A DNA stretch of 54,581 nucleotides from Chlamydiales bacterium (GTDB taxonomy: Bacteria; Chlamydiota; Chlamydiia; Chlamydiales; JARBTQ01): the NCBI GenBank assembly GCA_029240075.1, contig JARBTQ010000015.1, forward strand, positions 1 through 54,581, in the 5' to 3' direction. This document shows positions 1 through 8,323 of this stretch, one piece after another (the stretch's first letter is position 1; every line of letters begins with the position of its first letter). The notes beneath the pieces are model-generated. The model saw only the letters and a program-made list of their open reading frames with translations, had not been told where the DNA came from and did no database searches. Both the position numbers and the translations under genes were made by a program.

Positions 1-99
1 AAATTATTGAGAAATAAAACCTTACATCATCTCCTGTATAATATATTTAATATATAAACCTTTCACTCTATCGAATCTAATACCCCTGAACGGTTACAA

Positions 100-759
100 T
101 TAAGCATGTTTTTGCAAATAGGCATATGTAACAGGTCCAATACAAGTAATCACTTTATCCGTAGGGATCAAACCGTATATTTGCAAGAAACTGTCAATAA
201 TGGAAGGACTAGTAAAAATTAACTCATCATACTCTGCTAACGAAGGTAAAGGCTGGGGATGAAAGGAAAGCGAGGTATAGAGTTGACAATCAAAGTAGGA
301 AATTTTATTAACTCTCAAGTAATCTGTAATAATTGTGCGAGACAAAGCTGAATGGGGCCAAAAAACATAGGACGAGCTTAAATCTTTTCGAGATAATTCT
401 TGAATGATCCCCTCTGCTGTTTCTTCTTGGGCTACTGTGGTAACAGCGATACCCTGACCTACTAAAGCATTAGCCGTAGCCTTTCCCACAGCTAAGACTT
501 CTTTATTTTGCCAAGAAAAAATTGTATTCTTTGACTGATCTAAAGCTTTAAGCCAGAATTTAACTCCATTTTGGCTAGTAAAAATGCAATGAGTAAATTG
601 TGGCCATAGGGTTAAGGCTCTTTGAATCTCACTACTTTCTAGTGGAAAAGGTCGAACTTGAATTAAAGGGCAATGAGTGACAGTTCTCGTTGCACAAAGG
701 TAAGCATTTGGATTAAGACCGAAATAGAGTGTTTTAATGGGCTTTTTCTCTTCTGACAT
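100..759 (-). CDS. hemD: Uroporphyrinogen-III synthase (HemD-like)
   Basis: Predicted to close and invert hydroxymethylbilane to uroporphyrinogen III, the step after HemC in cytoplasmic tetrapyrrole synthesis. Seen: the two-lobed HEM4 pattern, with FTSQNGVKFW in the first lobe, then VLAVGKATANAL and TAEGIIQEL, FTSPSIIDSF in the second lobe and IGPVTYAYLQ at the C-terminus. The family is weakly conserved, so the call rests on these spaced motifs and on position directly after hemC. The frame stays open upstream to a GTG at 801 and an ATG at 792. I chose the ATG at 759 because it gives a normal short lead before the first beta strand (219 residues) and only a 26-base overlap with hemC. No start has a strong ribosome binding site. 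Last gene of the rnc-radA-hemC-hemD operon, probably translationally coupled to hemC. Confidence 0.8.
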   Translation of the reverse strand: MSEEKKPIKTLYFGLNPNAYLCATRTVTHCPLIQVRPFPLESSEIQRALTLWPQFTHCIFTSQNGVKFWLKALDQSKNTIFSWQNKEVLAVGKATANALVGQGIAVTTVAQEETAEGIIQELSRKDLSSSYVFWPHSALSRTIITDYLRVNKISYFDCQLYTSLSFHPQPLPSLAEYDELIFTSPSIIDSFLQIYGLIPTDKVITCIGPVTYAYLQKHA

Positions 760-1417
760 CAAGCACTTCAAATAATTGATCCATTTCAACATCGTTGACA
801 CTCGCGACTACAGCTAATTGCCCTTGTAAAGCAGCAGTGGGCCCTTTTAACTTCACTCTGTTTAAGTGGTGTAATTTAAGACGAATAAGAGCAGCCTCCG
901 CTATAATAACCCCATCAACTTCCCCTCTTTGCATTTTAGCAATTCGCTCTTCTATATTACCTCTAATATCGACAATACGTGCATGAGGACAGATTTCACG
1001 AATCATCTCCTCTCTGCGGATAGAGCTTGTCGCAATTTTTGCTCCTATAGGTAATTGATCTAAATTTATACCTTCTGGAAGAACTAAAGAATCGGAAGGA
1101 TCAACTCCTTTAGTCAATGCAATAACAGTAAGTCCTTCTGCTAAAGGATCTGGCAAATCTTTGGCAGAATGGATTGCTATTCGTGCTTGTTCGTTTAAAA
1201 TAATTTCATCAATCTCTTTAGTAAAAAAATCACAGCTTTTATCAAGCGTTTTCAAAGAGGTAACGCGATCCTTATCCCCTGTCGTATTCACATATTCAAT
1301 TTTAAATTCTATGTACGGATGGAAGCGCCTTAATTCATCTAGCACTTCTACACATTGTACACGTGAAAGAGGTGATCCTCTAGCTGCAACAGTTATTATT
1401 TTAAGTTCCGTAAGCAC
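734..1417 (-). CDS. hemC: Hydroxymethylbilane synthase, short form
   Basis: Porphobilinogen deaminase, which polymerises four porphobilinogens to hydroxymethylbilane. Seen: N-terminal ITVAARGSPLSRVQ, then VNTTGDKD, IAIHSAKDLPD and ATSSIRREEMI, with DIRGNIEERIAKM covering the substrate and cofactor side chains of domains 1 and 2. The protein stops about where E. coli HemC enters domain 3, the domain that carries the dipyrromethane-anchoring cysteine, so it is about 227 residues instead of about 310. Chlamydial HemC proteins are known to be short (from memory about 240). Start: a GTG at 1417 has the ribosome binding site GGAGAGG eight bases upstream and begins 4 bases after the radA stop. The ATG at 1447 lies inside radA and adds ten residues that do not resemble the family. 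Overlaps hemD by 26 bases. Confidence 0.9.
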   Translation of the reverse strand: MLTELKIITVAARGSPLSRVQCVEVLDELRRFHPYIEFKIEYVNTTGDKDRVTSLKTLDKSCDFFTKEIDEIILNEQARIAIHSAKDLPDPLAEGLTVIALTKGVDPSDSLVLPEGINLDQLPIGAKIATSSIRREEMIREICPHARIVDIRGNIEERIAKMQRGEVDGVIIAEAALIRLKLHHLNRVKLKGPTAALQGQLAVVASVNDVEMDQLFEVLDVRREKAH

Positions 1418-1421
1418 AGTG

Positions 1422-2810
1422 TTACCTCTCCGTCCCAAGGATTGCATGTATCGCCTCTTCTACAAACTCTACTCCTACTAGCTTAATACCTGCATAATCT
1501 GCAACTGAAATCGACTTTAAGTTCCTTTTTGGTATTAACATCTGCCGAAATCCCATATGGATCGCTTCTTTTATACGAGTTTCTACACGACTAACACTTC
1601 TTATTTCCCCCCCTAATCCAACTTCCCCTACAACAATTGTATCTGCAGGAACAGTAGTATTGCGAAAAGAGGAGGTAATCGCAAGAACAATCCCTAGATC
1701 GGCCGCAGGCTCTAAAATTTTAAGACCTCCGGCGACAGAGACAAAAACATCGCACTGGTAAAGCTGGAAACCTAGCCTTTTCTCGAGAACTGCTAAAAGA
1801 AGAGCTAAGCGGTTTTGATCTAATCCTGTACATCTACGAGAGGGTGTACTAAAAACAGTCTTGGTGACTAGCGACTGCAGCTCTACCAATATGGGACGAG
1901 TGCCTTCAACGGTGGGAATAATCACTGATCCTGGTAAACCTTTGGTACGTTCTTCTAAAAATAATTCAGACGGATTAGGAACTTCTTTTAATCCATAATG
2001 ATGCATTTGGAACACAGCGATCTCATCCGTCGGCCCAAATCGATTTTTTACAACTCGCATAATGCGGTAATTATTTTGTTGCTCCCCCTCAAAATAGAGA
2101 ACAGTATCAACCAAGTGTTCTAAGATACGAGGACCAGCAATCTCCCCCGATTTTGTAACGTGACCTATGATAAAAGTAGCAATATTTGCCCCTTTAGCTA
2201 AATGCATAAGATCTGTGGCAGTTTCCCTTACCTGAGCCACAGAACCTGGCGATGAGGGAATTTCGCTCTTGTAGATAATTTGAATCGAATCTACAACCAA
2301 AAAATCTGGTTTGATAGCGGTAACCTGAGTTTTAATTTGCTCTAAGCTAGTTTCGCTTAAAAGAAAAAGATTATCGCTATCCAAACCAAGCCGTAAAGCT
2401 CTCATACTTGTTTGAGCTACTGATTCCTCACCACAGACGTACAGGACTTTCCGTCCTTGTTGGGCTAGCGAATTTGAGATTTGAAGGAGTATAGTTGATT
2501 TTCCAATACCAGGATCTCCTCCGACTAAACTAAAAGAGCCATTTACAATTCCTCCCCCAATTAACCGATCAAATTCCTTAATCAAAGTAGTCATGCGGGA
2601 AGATTCTTTAAAATTAACATCCTTAACACGTACAGGCTTAGGGCGATCTTGTGGTGAAGTATAAGATGTGGGATGACGTGAGGAATTCTCTTGAACTTCT
2701 TTAAATTCTTCTAAGGTATTCCAGTTTTGGCATTGGGGACATTGCCCAGTCCATTTGTGCTGAGTATGCCCACATGCGGAACAAGACCATACAATCTTTG
2801 TCTTAGCCAC
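1422..2810 (-). CDS. radA: DNA repair protein RadA/Sms
   Basis: RecA-like ATPase that helps process recombination intermediates and branch migration. Seen in order: a four-cysteine zinc motif (C10, C13, C24, C27), Walker A VGGDPGIGKST around residues 96-106, Walker B FLVVDSIQ, the RadA-specific KNRFGPTDEIAVF motif, and a Lon-like C-terminal domain with GEVGLGGEIRSV. At 462 residues it is full length. The start is GTG at 2810, overlapping the rnc stop by 8 bases, with AAAGGA seven bases upstream. This is the second gene of the operon. The rnc-radA-hemC order matches that known in Chlamydia trachomatis. Confidence 0.97.
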   Translation of the reverse strand: MAKTKIVWSCSACGHTQHKWTGQCPQCQNWNTLEEFKEVQENSSRHPTSYTSPQDRPKPVRVKDVNFKESSRMTTLIKEFDRLIGGGIVNGSFSLVGGDPGIGKSTILLQISNSLAQQGRKVLYVCGEESVAQTSMRALRLGLDSDNLFLLSETSLEQIKTQVTAIKPDFLVVDSIQIIYKSEIPSSPGSVAQVRETATDLMHLAKGANIATFIIGHVTKSGEIAGPRILEHLVDTVLYFEGEQQNNYRIMRVVKNRFGPTDEIAVFQMHHYGLKEVPNPSELFLEERTKGLPGSVIIPTVEGTRPILVELQSLVTKTVFSTPSRRCTGLDQNRLALLLAVLEKRLGFQLYQCDVFVSVAGGLKILEPAADLGIVLAITSSFRNTTVPADTIVVGEVGLGGEIRSVSRVETRIKEAIHMGFRQMLIPKRNLKSISVADYAGIKLVGVEFVEEAIHAILGTER

Positions 2811-3546
2811 TAGTTATCCTTTCTATATTTTGTTTATGAGTTTGCATGATCTTAGCAAAAGCATCCGCGGCAGCTGCTTGTTGAGCTTCTTTTTTGGAGG
2901 GACCATGGCCACAGCCAAAAGCTTGCCCATTAATAAATACAGAAACCACAAAATTTTTGCTGTGATCGGGTCCTGCAGCCTCTAAAACTTCGTATACAGG
3001 AGTTTGTTGATATTTCTTTTGAGCATAATCTTGTAATTGGGCTTTCCAATTATGTGTGGGTTGCTGCAAAGTAGCATTAAAATCTTCTTCAAAATGCTTA
3101 AACAAAAAATAATGAACCATTTCTATTCCACCATCTAGATAGATAGCACCAATAAGCGCTTCAAAAAGGTCTGCTAGAATAGATTCTCTTCCCCTACCAT
3201 CATTCATCTTTTCACCACGTCCCAGTAAAACAAAATTGCCTATTTGCAATTTTTGAATGTAGGAATAGCAAGAAGAAGCTTCCACCAGACGTGCTCGCAA
3301 ACGTGAGAGTTCCCCTTCGGGAGAAGTTGGCAATCTTTTATACAAAAATTCAGATATTAATAGATCAAAAATAGCATCGCCTAAAAATTCTAAACGTTCA
3401 TTATGTTCTTGCGCTAGTTCTTTATGCTCATTAAGAAATGAGCGGTGTGTAAAAGCTAAGACCAACAACGATCTATTTTTAAACGTATAATCTAATCTTT
3501 TCTCAATATCTGGTATATATGTTAGTAACGTTCCTAGTGTATGCAT
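2803..3546 (-). CDS. rnc: Ribonuclease III
   Basis: Double-stranded-RNA endonuclease for rRNA and mRNA processing, acting in the cytoplasm as a dimer. Seen: the family signature NERLEFLGDAIFD at residues 49-61 with the acidic metal ligands, the second acidic patch LADLFEALIGAIYLDGG, and a C-terminal double-stranded RNA-binding domain (YQQTPVYEVLEAAGPDHSKNF through GPSKKEAQQAAAADAF). Length 247 residues is usual. The N-terminal extension of about 10 residues before the first helix is slightly long. ATG start at 3546 with AGGTG ten bases upstream. First gene of the operon; the promoter should lie in 3547-3846, which otherwise holds only AT-rich sequence. Confidence 0.97.
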   Translation of the reverse strand: MHTLGTLLTYIPDIEKRLDYTFKNRSLLVLAFTHRSFLNEHKELAQEHNERLEFLGDAIFDLLISEFLYKRLPTSPEGELSRLRARLVEASSCYSYIQKLQIGNFVLLGRGEKMNDGRGRESILADLFEALIGAIYLDGGIEMVHYFLFKHFEEDFNATLQQPTHNWKAQLQDYAQKKYQQTPVYEVLEAAGPDHSKNFVVSVFINGQAFGCGHGPSKKEAQQAAAADAFAKIMQTHKQNIERITSG

Positions 3547-3846
3547 ATCCTTAATGCACCTAGCATCCCCTCTTATTTTTTAAAAAACTACAGTTTAACC
3601 AAATTTTCCCCTTTTTTTCTATAACGAACGTTAATTTTAGGGAGCCCTTATCAAATAAAATAGCATTGATCTACTTAGGTCAAAGCTTTCTATAAAAATT
3701 ATTTATTTAAAAAAGTAAATAGTACCTAGATATTAATCATTTTTTTACTTGTCAATTACATCATGATTCCCTATCAAGAGGAAAACAACGGGTCTAAAAA
3801 AATCCTAGGTTCCTAGTTCTAACAAAAGATAGGTATAGATATTAAT

Positions 3847-6132
3847 ATGGCAAGAAAGATGATAAAGGATCGATTATTTTGGAAAGCTTACTCCTTGTCC
3901 CTACTATTGATATGTGGATGCCAACCACCCCATTCTTCGCATAATCATTTGGAGCTAAACGGCACTAAGCAAAATAAAACAGAAAATCAGACAGGCAATT
4001 GGATAGCAGCAAAAGCAACTTTGACTAAACTCTCTCCTGTTGTTTTGAAACACTTTAGCGATCAAACATGGAAAGCGTTAGAAGAAGCAAGCTCTGAAGC
4101 ACACTTTTACTCCGATTTGCAAAAAGGGGTACCTCAAAATCCTCAGCAATTACCGATATTTAGAGGGGTGACATTGCCTCTATTCCTTAAGAGCCCTTAT
4201 GACGATTTTACTACTCATTATACCCTTCAAATTCCACAATCAATTAAGCCTCAATCATCCCTAATCATTATTCTAGAAGACTCAAAAAACCCTTCTGACC
4301 CCATAAGTGATGACTCTACATGGGTTATAAGGTGCCATTCACGTCCGGGACTTGATTTTCATTTTTTAGCGGAAGGAGAATTCTGGTACTTCTTAGAACA
4401 AATATATACCCTTTATCCTTGCTTAAAAGATTCTACAAAATTCTTGATTGGGCTAGGGGCTTCAGCGGATGCGGCCTTACGTATAACTAATAATTTCCGT
4501 AATCATTTTAATGGATTAGCTTTTTCAGGTGGACAAATAGGGCCCCATTTGAACAATCTAGACCATCTTCCTGTTATCTTCTTTGATTCCCCTTTTGCTG
4601 ATAAGACTGGCCCCCTTTCTGGAAAATATTTAATTCAACGCCTACAGGCAAGAGGTAATCAAAACTGTAAAGCAATTCCCGGGGAACTTAAGGAAGCGTT
4701 AGTCGCTCTTTTTAACCAAAAAAGAACTCATAATGAGTCCCAATTCATAATCCCTCCTTTTAGCTTTGAAGATTACCAATATAGTTGTATCACCCCTTGG
4801 TTAAAACTAATCAGCAAACAGACTGAAAATCAACCTTGTACCATCGCAGCTAAACTTGAAGGGCAAACATTACATATTCATAGTAGCAACATAGAATCAG
4901 TGGAGATTTCCCCTCCATCTTTTCCCGCAGAAATTGGCAAAAGTATAAAGACAATCCATTTTAATAATCAGTTATATGCTATTGACCATAGTCGAGCTTA
5001 CCAAATTATTGGGGAAGATGTTGAAGTTGCTACTTGGAAACATAAAGCAAATACCCCTAGTGGAATTTTAAATTTTTATCGGAATGAACCATTATTTGTA
5101 ATTTACCAAGACAAAGCTGTAGATGCAGAATACCGCTATATTATGCAAAACTGGTTACAAAAATTATGCTCTTTCCAGTTACTTGGATTACCACACCACT
5201 ATCAGGTAAACTTACCTAAATTAGCTTTATCAAAGTACGATCCTCATAAGCTCCCTCCTCATAGGGCCATTTTCCTAGGTAATTCAAAAGATATTTTACA
5301 ACACTTAGAGCATAAAAAAGGTTATCTACCTCTACCAGATACTGCTGATAGTGACGAAATAGCTTATGGCTTGATTTATCCTCCAGAAGTAGAATCTCCT
5401 TTAAAACTTGCTTTAGCTCTTATCGCACCTGACTCAGCCGGACTCGAAGCTTTGCAAAGTTACTATTCTTCAGCTACAGCTTTGTATGAGATAGCTGACA
5501 GAGTAGTCTGGGAAAAAAGAGGTGAAAATTATGCATTTTCGCAAAAAATAAATTTTGATACTTATTGGGGATTGTCACACCTCCCTTTAAATTTATTAGA
5601 AATGCCTCCATTTACAAGTTTTACTTGGGAAAATTATCTCAAAGAGATCTTGATACAGGAAAATCCACAATGTGCAATTGCTGTTTCCTCGTTAGTTGAC
5701 AAACAAACACCCTCTCCAACTGAAATTAACTTTGAAAATATTAAAAGATTTATTCCTGAAAAGAATTTCATAAAAGTAGAACTTAACTCTCACAACATGA
5801 GTACAATTGGTAACCAATTAATAAATTCACAGGAACACCTTGTACCCCTAGGTCTCGATAATTTAGTGGCTAAAAATAAAAAAAATGATCGAGGGGAATT
5901 TGTAGGAGACCGCTTACAGCGGAATCAATTCATAGAGGTAATATTTGAAAGCTCTGTACTAAATCATTTAAGTAAAGACGAATTATCAAAACTAAACTAC
6001 ACTGTTTTGCCCTATTCTTTAAGGGAATTACTTATACGCAAAATAGTGCAATCTCCTGAGTCATTTGGCAAGGATTTTCTAAGATTTGCAAATCAAACAA
6101 CCTATTCACAAAAGGTTAATTATTATGGTTAG
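3847..6132 (+). CDS. Large predicted lipoprotein, possible alpha/beta-hydrolase fold
   Basis: Not a family I recognise. Seen: an N-terminal signal with positive residues, a hydrophobic stretch LSLLLICGC and a lipobox-type cysteine at about residue 25, so the mature protein should be membrane-anchored and exported. The part around residues 125-250 alternates strand-like blocks (LIIILEDS, FLIGLGASADAALR, LPVIFFDSPF). GASAD could be a nucleophile elbow, which hints at an esterase/peptidase-like fold, but I cannot see a convincing catalytic triad. The rest (about 500 residues) has no motif I can name. The stop overlaps the start of the next gene by 8 bases, so the two are almost certainly one transcript. 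Could be a virulence-related surface lipoprotein; that is inference. Confidence 0.75.
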   Translation: MARKMIKDRLFWKAYSLSLLLICGCQPPHSSHNHLELNGTKQNKTENQTGNWIAAKATLTKLSPVVLKHFSDQTWKALEEASSEAHFYSDLQKGVPQNPQQLPIFRGVTLPLFLKSPYDDFTTHYTLQIPQSIKPQSSLIIILEDSKNPSDPISDDSTWVIRCHSRPGLDFHFLAEGEFWYFLEQIYTLYPCLKDSTKFLIGLGASADAALRITNNFRNHFNGLAFSGGQIGPHLNNLDHLPVIFFDSPFADKTGPLSGKYLIQRLQARGNQNCKAIPGELKEALVALFNQKRTHNESQFIIPPFSFEDYQYSCITPWLKLISKQTENQPCTIAAKLEGQTLHIHSSNIESVEISPPSFPAEIGKSIKTIHFNNQLYAIDHSRAYQIIGEDVEVATWKHKANTPSGILNFYRNEPLFVIYQDKAVDAEYRYIMQNWLQKLCSFQLLGLPHHYQVNLPKLALSKYDPHKLPPHRAIFLGNSKDILQHLEHKKGYLPLPDTADSDEIAYGLIYPPEVESPLKLALALIAPDSAGLEALQSYYSSATALYEIADRVVWEKRGENYAFSQKINFDTYWGLSHLPLNLLEMPPFTSFTWENYLKEILIQENPQCAIAVSSLVDKQTPSPTEINFENIKRFIPEKNFIKVELNSHNMSTIGNQLINSQEHLVPLGLDNLVAKNKKNDRGEFVGDRLQRNQFIEVIFESSVLNHLSKDELSKLNYTVLPYSLRELLIRKIVQSPESFGKDFLRFANQTTYSQKVNYYG

Positions 6133-6745
6133 CACTATTAATATGACGGTAGGACAACGTACACCTCCTTCAGGATTGGATATGGCGTTACCAGCTGTTA
6201 TAGAAGATGGCGATAAAATTTTTAAAAAATTGCTCGTTCTCAGAAACGCTACTACAGATACTAAAGTTCAGGAAACTTTGGATATTATGTCTCATGTTGC
6301 AAAGCAAATTAAAAAAACTGGAGTCACTGAAATTAGTGATTTCTGGGATAAGATAGAAAGTAGCATTAACCATCGTAAACCCCTGAAAGTTGCAGCAACA
6401 ACAGATATAGGAAAGTTAAATACAGCTTTTAGTTTTTTCTATAGTGCAATCAACCAAATCGATACTAGCGATAATATGGCTGCTGTTAATGAAATCTACA
6501 GTCTCTATTATGAAACTCGTAAAGTCATTAAATCGCGTTTTTTAGCCGTAGATGCGTCGAAGAGCTCAATAAAATCTAGCAATAGCGATTTACCTAGCGG
6601 TTTATTACCTCTTAAGGATCAGACAAAGATAAAAAGGGTCTTAGATGTAATTGATGGGCGCTTTAAAAATGTAGTAAATCGTTATAATAAACGTCTAGAA
6701 AAAGAGGAGATTCAAGGTCGCAAGATCCAGTTAGCATTATTCTAA
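6125..6745 (+). CDS. Hypothetical helical protein coupled to the lipoprotein gene
   Basis: Unknown function, 206 residues. The frame is open further upstream to 6086, but I chose ATG 6125 because it overlaps the upstream stop as ATGGTTAG and has AAAGG nine bases before it. The protein looks mainly alpha-helical and soluble, with no signal peptide or membrane segment. A serine-rich stretch around residues 155-175 (SKSSIKSSNS) separates two helical parts. It is basic at the C-terminus. Tight coupling to the large lipoprotein suggests a shared task, for example a cytoplasmic partner or chaperone, but there is no sequence evidence for a specific role. Confidence 0.7.
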   Translation: MVSTINMTVGQRTPPSGLDMALPAVIEDGDKIFKKLLVLRNATTDTKVQETLDIMSHVAKQIKKTGVTEISDFWDKIESSINHRKPLKVAATTDIGKLNTAFSFFYSAINQIDTSDNMAAVNEIYSLYYETRKVIKSRFLAVDASKSSIKSSNSDLPSGLLPLKDQTKIKRVLDVIDGRFKNVVNRYNKRLEKEEIQGRKIQLALF

Positions 6746-6761
6746 GAATGATTAACGAAAA

Positions 6762-6792
6762 ACTTGCTATCTTAGTTTATAAAATAGCAAGT
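6762..6792. repeat. Hairpin after the lipoprotein pair
   Basis: Perfect 9-base inverted repeat ACTTGCTAT / ATAGCAAGT (6762-6770 and 6784-6792) with a 13-base loop, 17 bases after the stop of the upstream gene. It has no T-run on the plus strand, so it may be a processing or weak termination structure rather than a classical terminator. It lies between convergent genes. Confidence 0.45.
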
Positions 6793-6884
6793 CGTAATGA
6801 GATCTCTGATGTAATTCTTTTTATTGTCGGCTCTCATAGACTTCTACAAAAAGTTTTTTTAAAAGAGATCAACTTTAACAAATA

Positions 6885-7844
6885 CTACTTCAAATCCTCT
6901 GCTTTGTTTCGGTAACGCTCATAAGTGACTGCTTTTATCCAAGGCCTGCTAGGTTTTGTTAAAATTTTAAAAATATCATCCCAATGACCTTGTAAAGTGA
7001 AAAAGCCTGCACCTCGAGCAGTTTGGGTGTATATCTTTATATCCCTTTTATAAGAATCTATAGCAGTAAAATTGGTTATTCTATTTCCGTTTTTTTCCAA
7101 TCCTAAATCTTCTTTGATATATTCAGCTGTATAACTTTGCTTATCAAATTCCACCGTAAATAATTGATTTGGTGTACTACCAAATGCTTTTTCTGATCTC
7201 AATTGCTCTGTTAACTCTTTTGCAGCATCAAAAAAACAATCTTTAATTTTTTCTTCAATTTCTGTTATTGCTTTAAACTCTTTCAATTCTTTTTCTAGTT
7301 TGGAAGAGATTGGGCTAAGACTATATCGATCCTGCTCTCCAGATAACCTTGATATGGGAATATCTTTAAATTGAACAAATTCTATTTTTTTCATTAGACG
7401 TTCGTCAAATTGGGCTGCAAATTTAACAATTTCTTCCCATGAAGACATGATGATTATCTTATGACATGTGGAATCACTCTCGCTATATTTTGCTTCTTCT
7501 ATAAAATTTGCCTCTTCTATGAAATAAATTTCTAGTCTGTGCCTAAGGTCATCTTTAGATATTGACTTATCAAGGTCTATTTGCGAATAAGTTTCTTCTA
7601 AAAGCAACCCCATTTCATCCGCTGCATTAGTTTTATTAGTATCCGCATTCTTCTTGCATTGTTCGGTCATCTTTTTGGCAATTTCTAATATCCAATTTTT
7701 CACGAATTTTCGCTTTTTAAATTCAGACTCATACTTATCTAGAATGTTAAGCAAAGCCAGATCTATATTATTTGCCTCGTTTAAGGGGTTAAAATTCCCC
7801 AAATGAAAGAGCTTACGTGCTACTGCCAGTAGGTCTGTAGGCAT
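6885..7844 (-). CDS. Hypothetical protein, 319 residues
   Basis: No family recognised. Soluble-looking and rich in Lys and Glu, predicted mostly helical, with a region about 100-150 that carries short repeated EEANFIEEAKY-type sequence. No signal peptide, no membrane segment, no catalytic motif visible. The start is well supported: ATG 7844 is preceded by CAGGAG eight bases upstream. It stands alone, convergent with the preceding plus-strand pair and 95 bases from the next minus-strand gene. In a chlamydial setting an unknown charged protein like this could be a secreted effector, but nothing in the sequence proves it. Confidence 0.75.
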   Translation of the reverse strand: MPTDLLAVARKLFHLGNFNPLNEANNIDLALLNILDKYESEFKKRKFVKNWILEIAKKMTEQCKKNADTNKTNAADEMGLLLEETYSQIDLDKSISKDDLRHRLEIYFIEEANFIEEAKYSESDSTCHKIIIMSSWEEIVKFAAQFDERLMKKIEFVQFKDIPISRLSGEQDRYSLSPISSKLEKELKEFKAITEIEEKIKDCFFDAAKELTEQLRSEKAFGSTPNQLFTVEFDKQSYTAEYIKEDLGLEKNGNRITNFTAIDSYKRDIKIYTQTARGAGFFTLQGHWDDIFKILTKPSRPWIKAVTYERYRNKAEDLK

Positions 7845-7939
7845 ATTAATTACTCCTGTAATTAATTTAATTTTCTAAGTATCATTATTTTTTAGTAAAA
7901 AACCATAACATATATAGAATTATAGTTTAGGGACTTATA

Positions 7940-8290
7940 TTAAACTATATCCTGAAAAATTTGTAAATATTTTGTAGGAGTAAATTCAATGATTTTAAAA
8001 TCGGCGATTTCTTTTTTATAAAAAGGGTCTTCTTGTAACAGAAGAGTCAACTCCTCTTTACTGTCTACTTTAGCAATAATTATTCCCCCCTCTTCACTGG
8101 GAACTTGCCTACCGGAAATTAAAAATTTACCTTTTTCATAACATTGATTTAAAAAAGTTCTGTGGTCCTCTAAATGCTTTTGGACCATTTCCATCGATTG
8201 CTTGTACGATATGATAGCAATAAACAGAGAACAATGTGATGGTTGACTTATATAAGGGAGAACTCTTGGAGTATCCTTTTCCATTTGCAT
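7940..8290 (-). CDS. YciI-like protein
   Basis: Small single-domain protein of the YciI (YCII) family, an alpha/beta ferredoxin-like fold often linked to enzymatic or stress roles, mostly of unknown function. Seen: HLEDHRTFLNQCYEKGKFLISG with the conserved His/Asp pair and Gly of the family, then IIIAKVDSKEEL and DPFYKKEIADFKIIEF, the typical closing strand. About 20 extra residues precede the domain. ATG at 8290 and a second ATG at 8284 are both possible; a weak AGG lies upstream. 33 bases separate it from the start of the downstream M50 gene's end. Confidence 0.82.
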   Translation of the reverse strand: MQMEKDTPRVLPYISQPSHCSLFIAIISYKQSMEMVQKHLEDHRTFLNQCYEKGKFLISGRQVPSEEGGIIIAKVDSKEELTLLLQEDPFYKKEIADFKIIEFTPTKYLQIFQDIV

Positions 8291-8323
8291 AAACCTAATT
8301 AATGAATCATCTTATAATAGACT

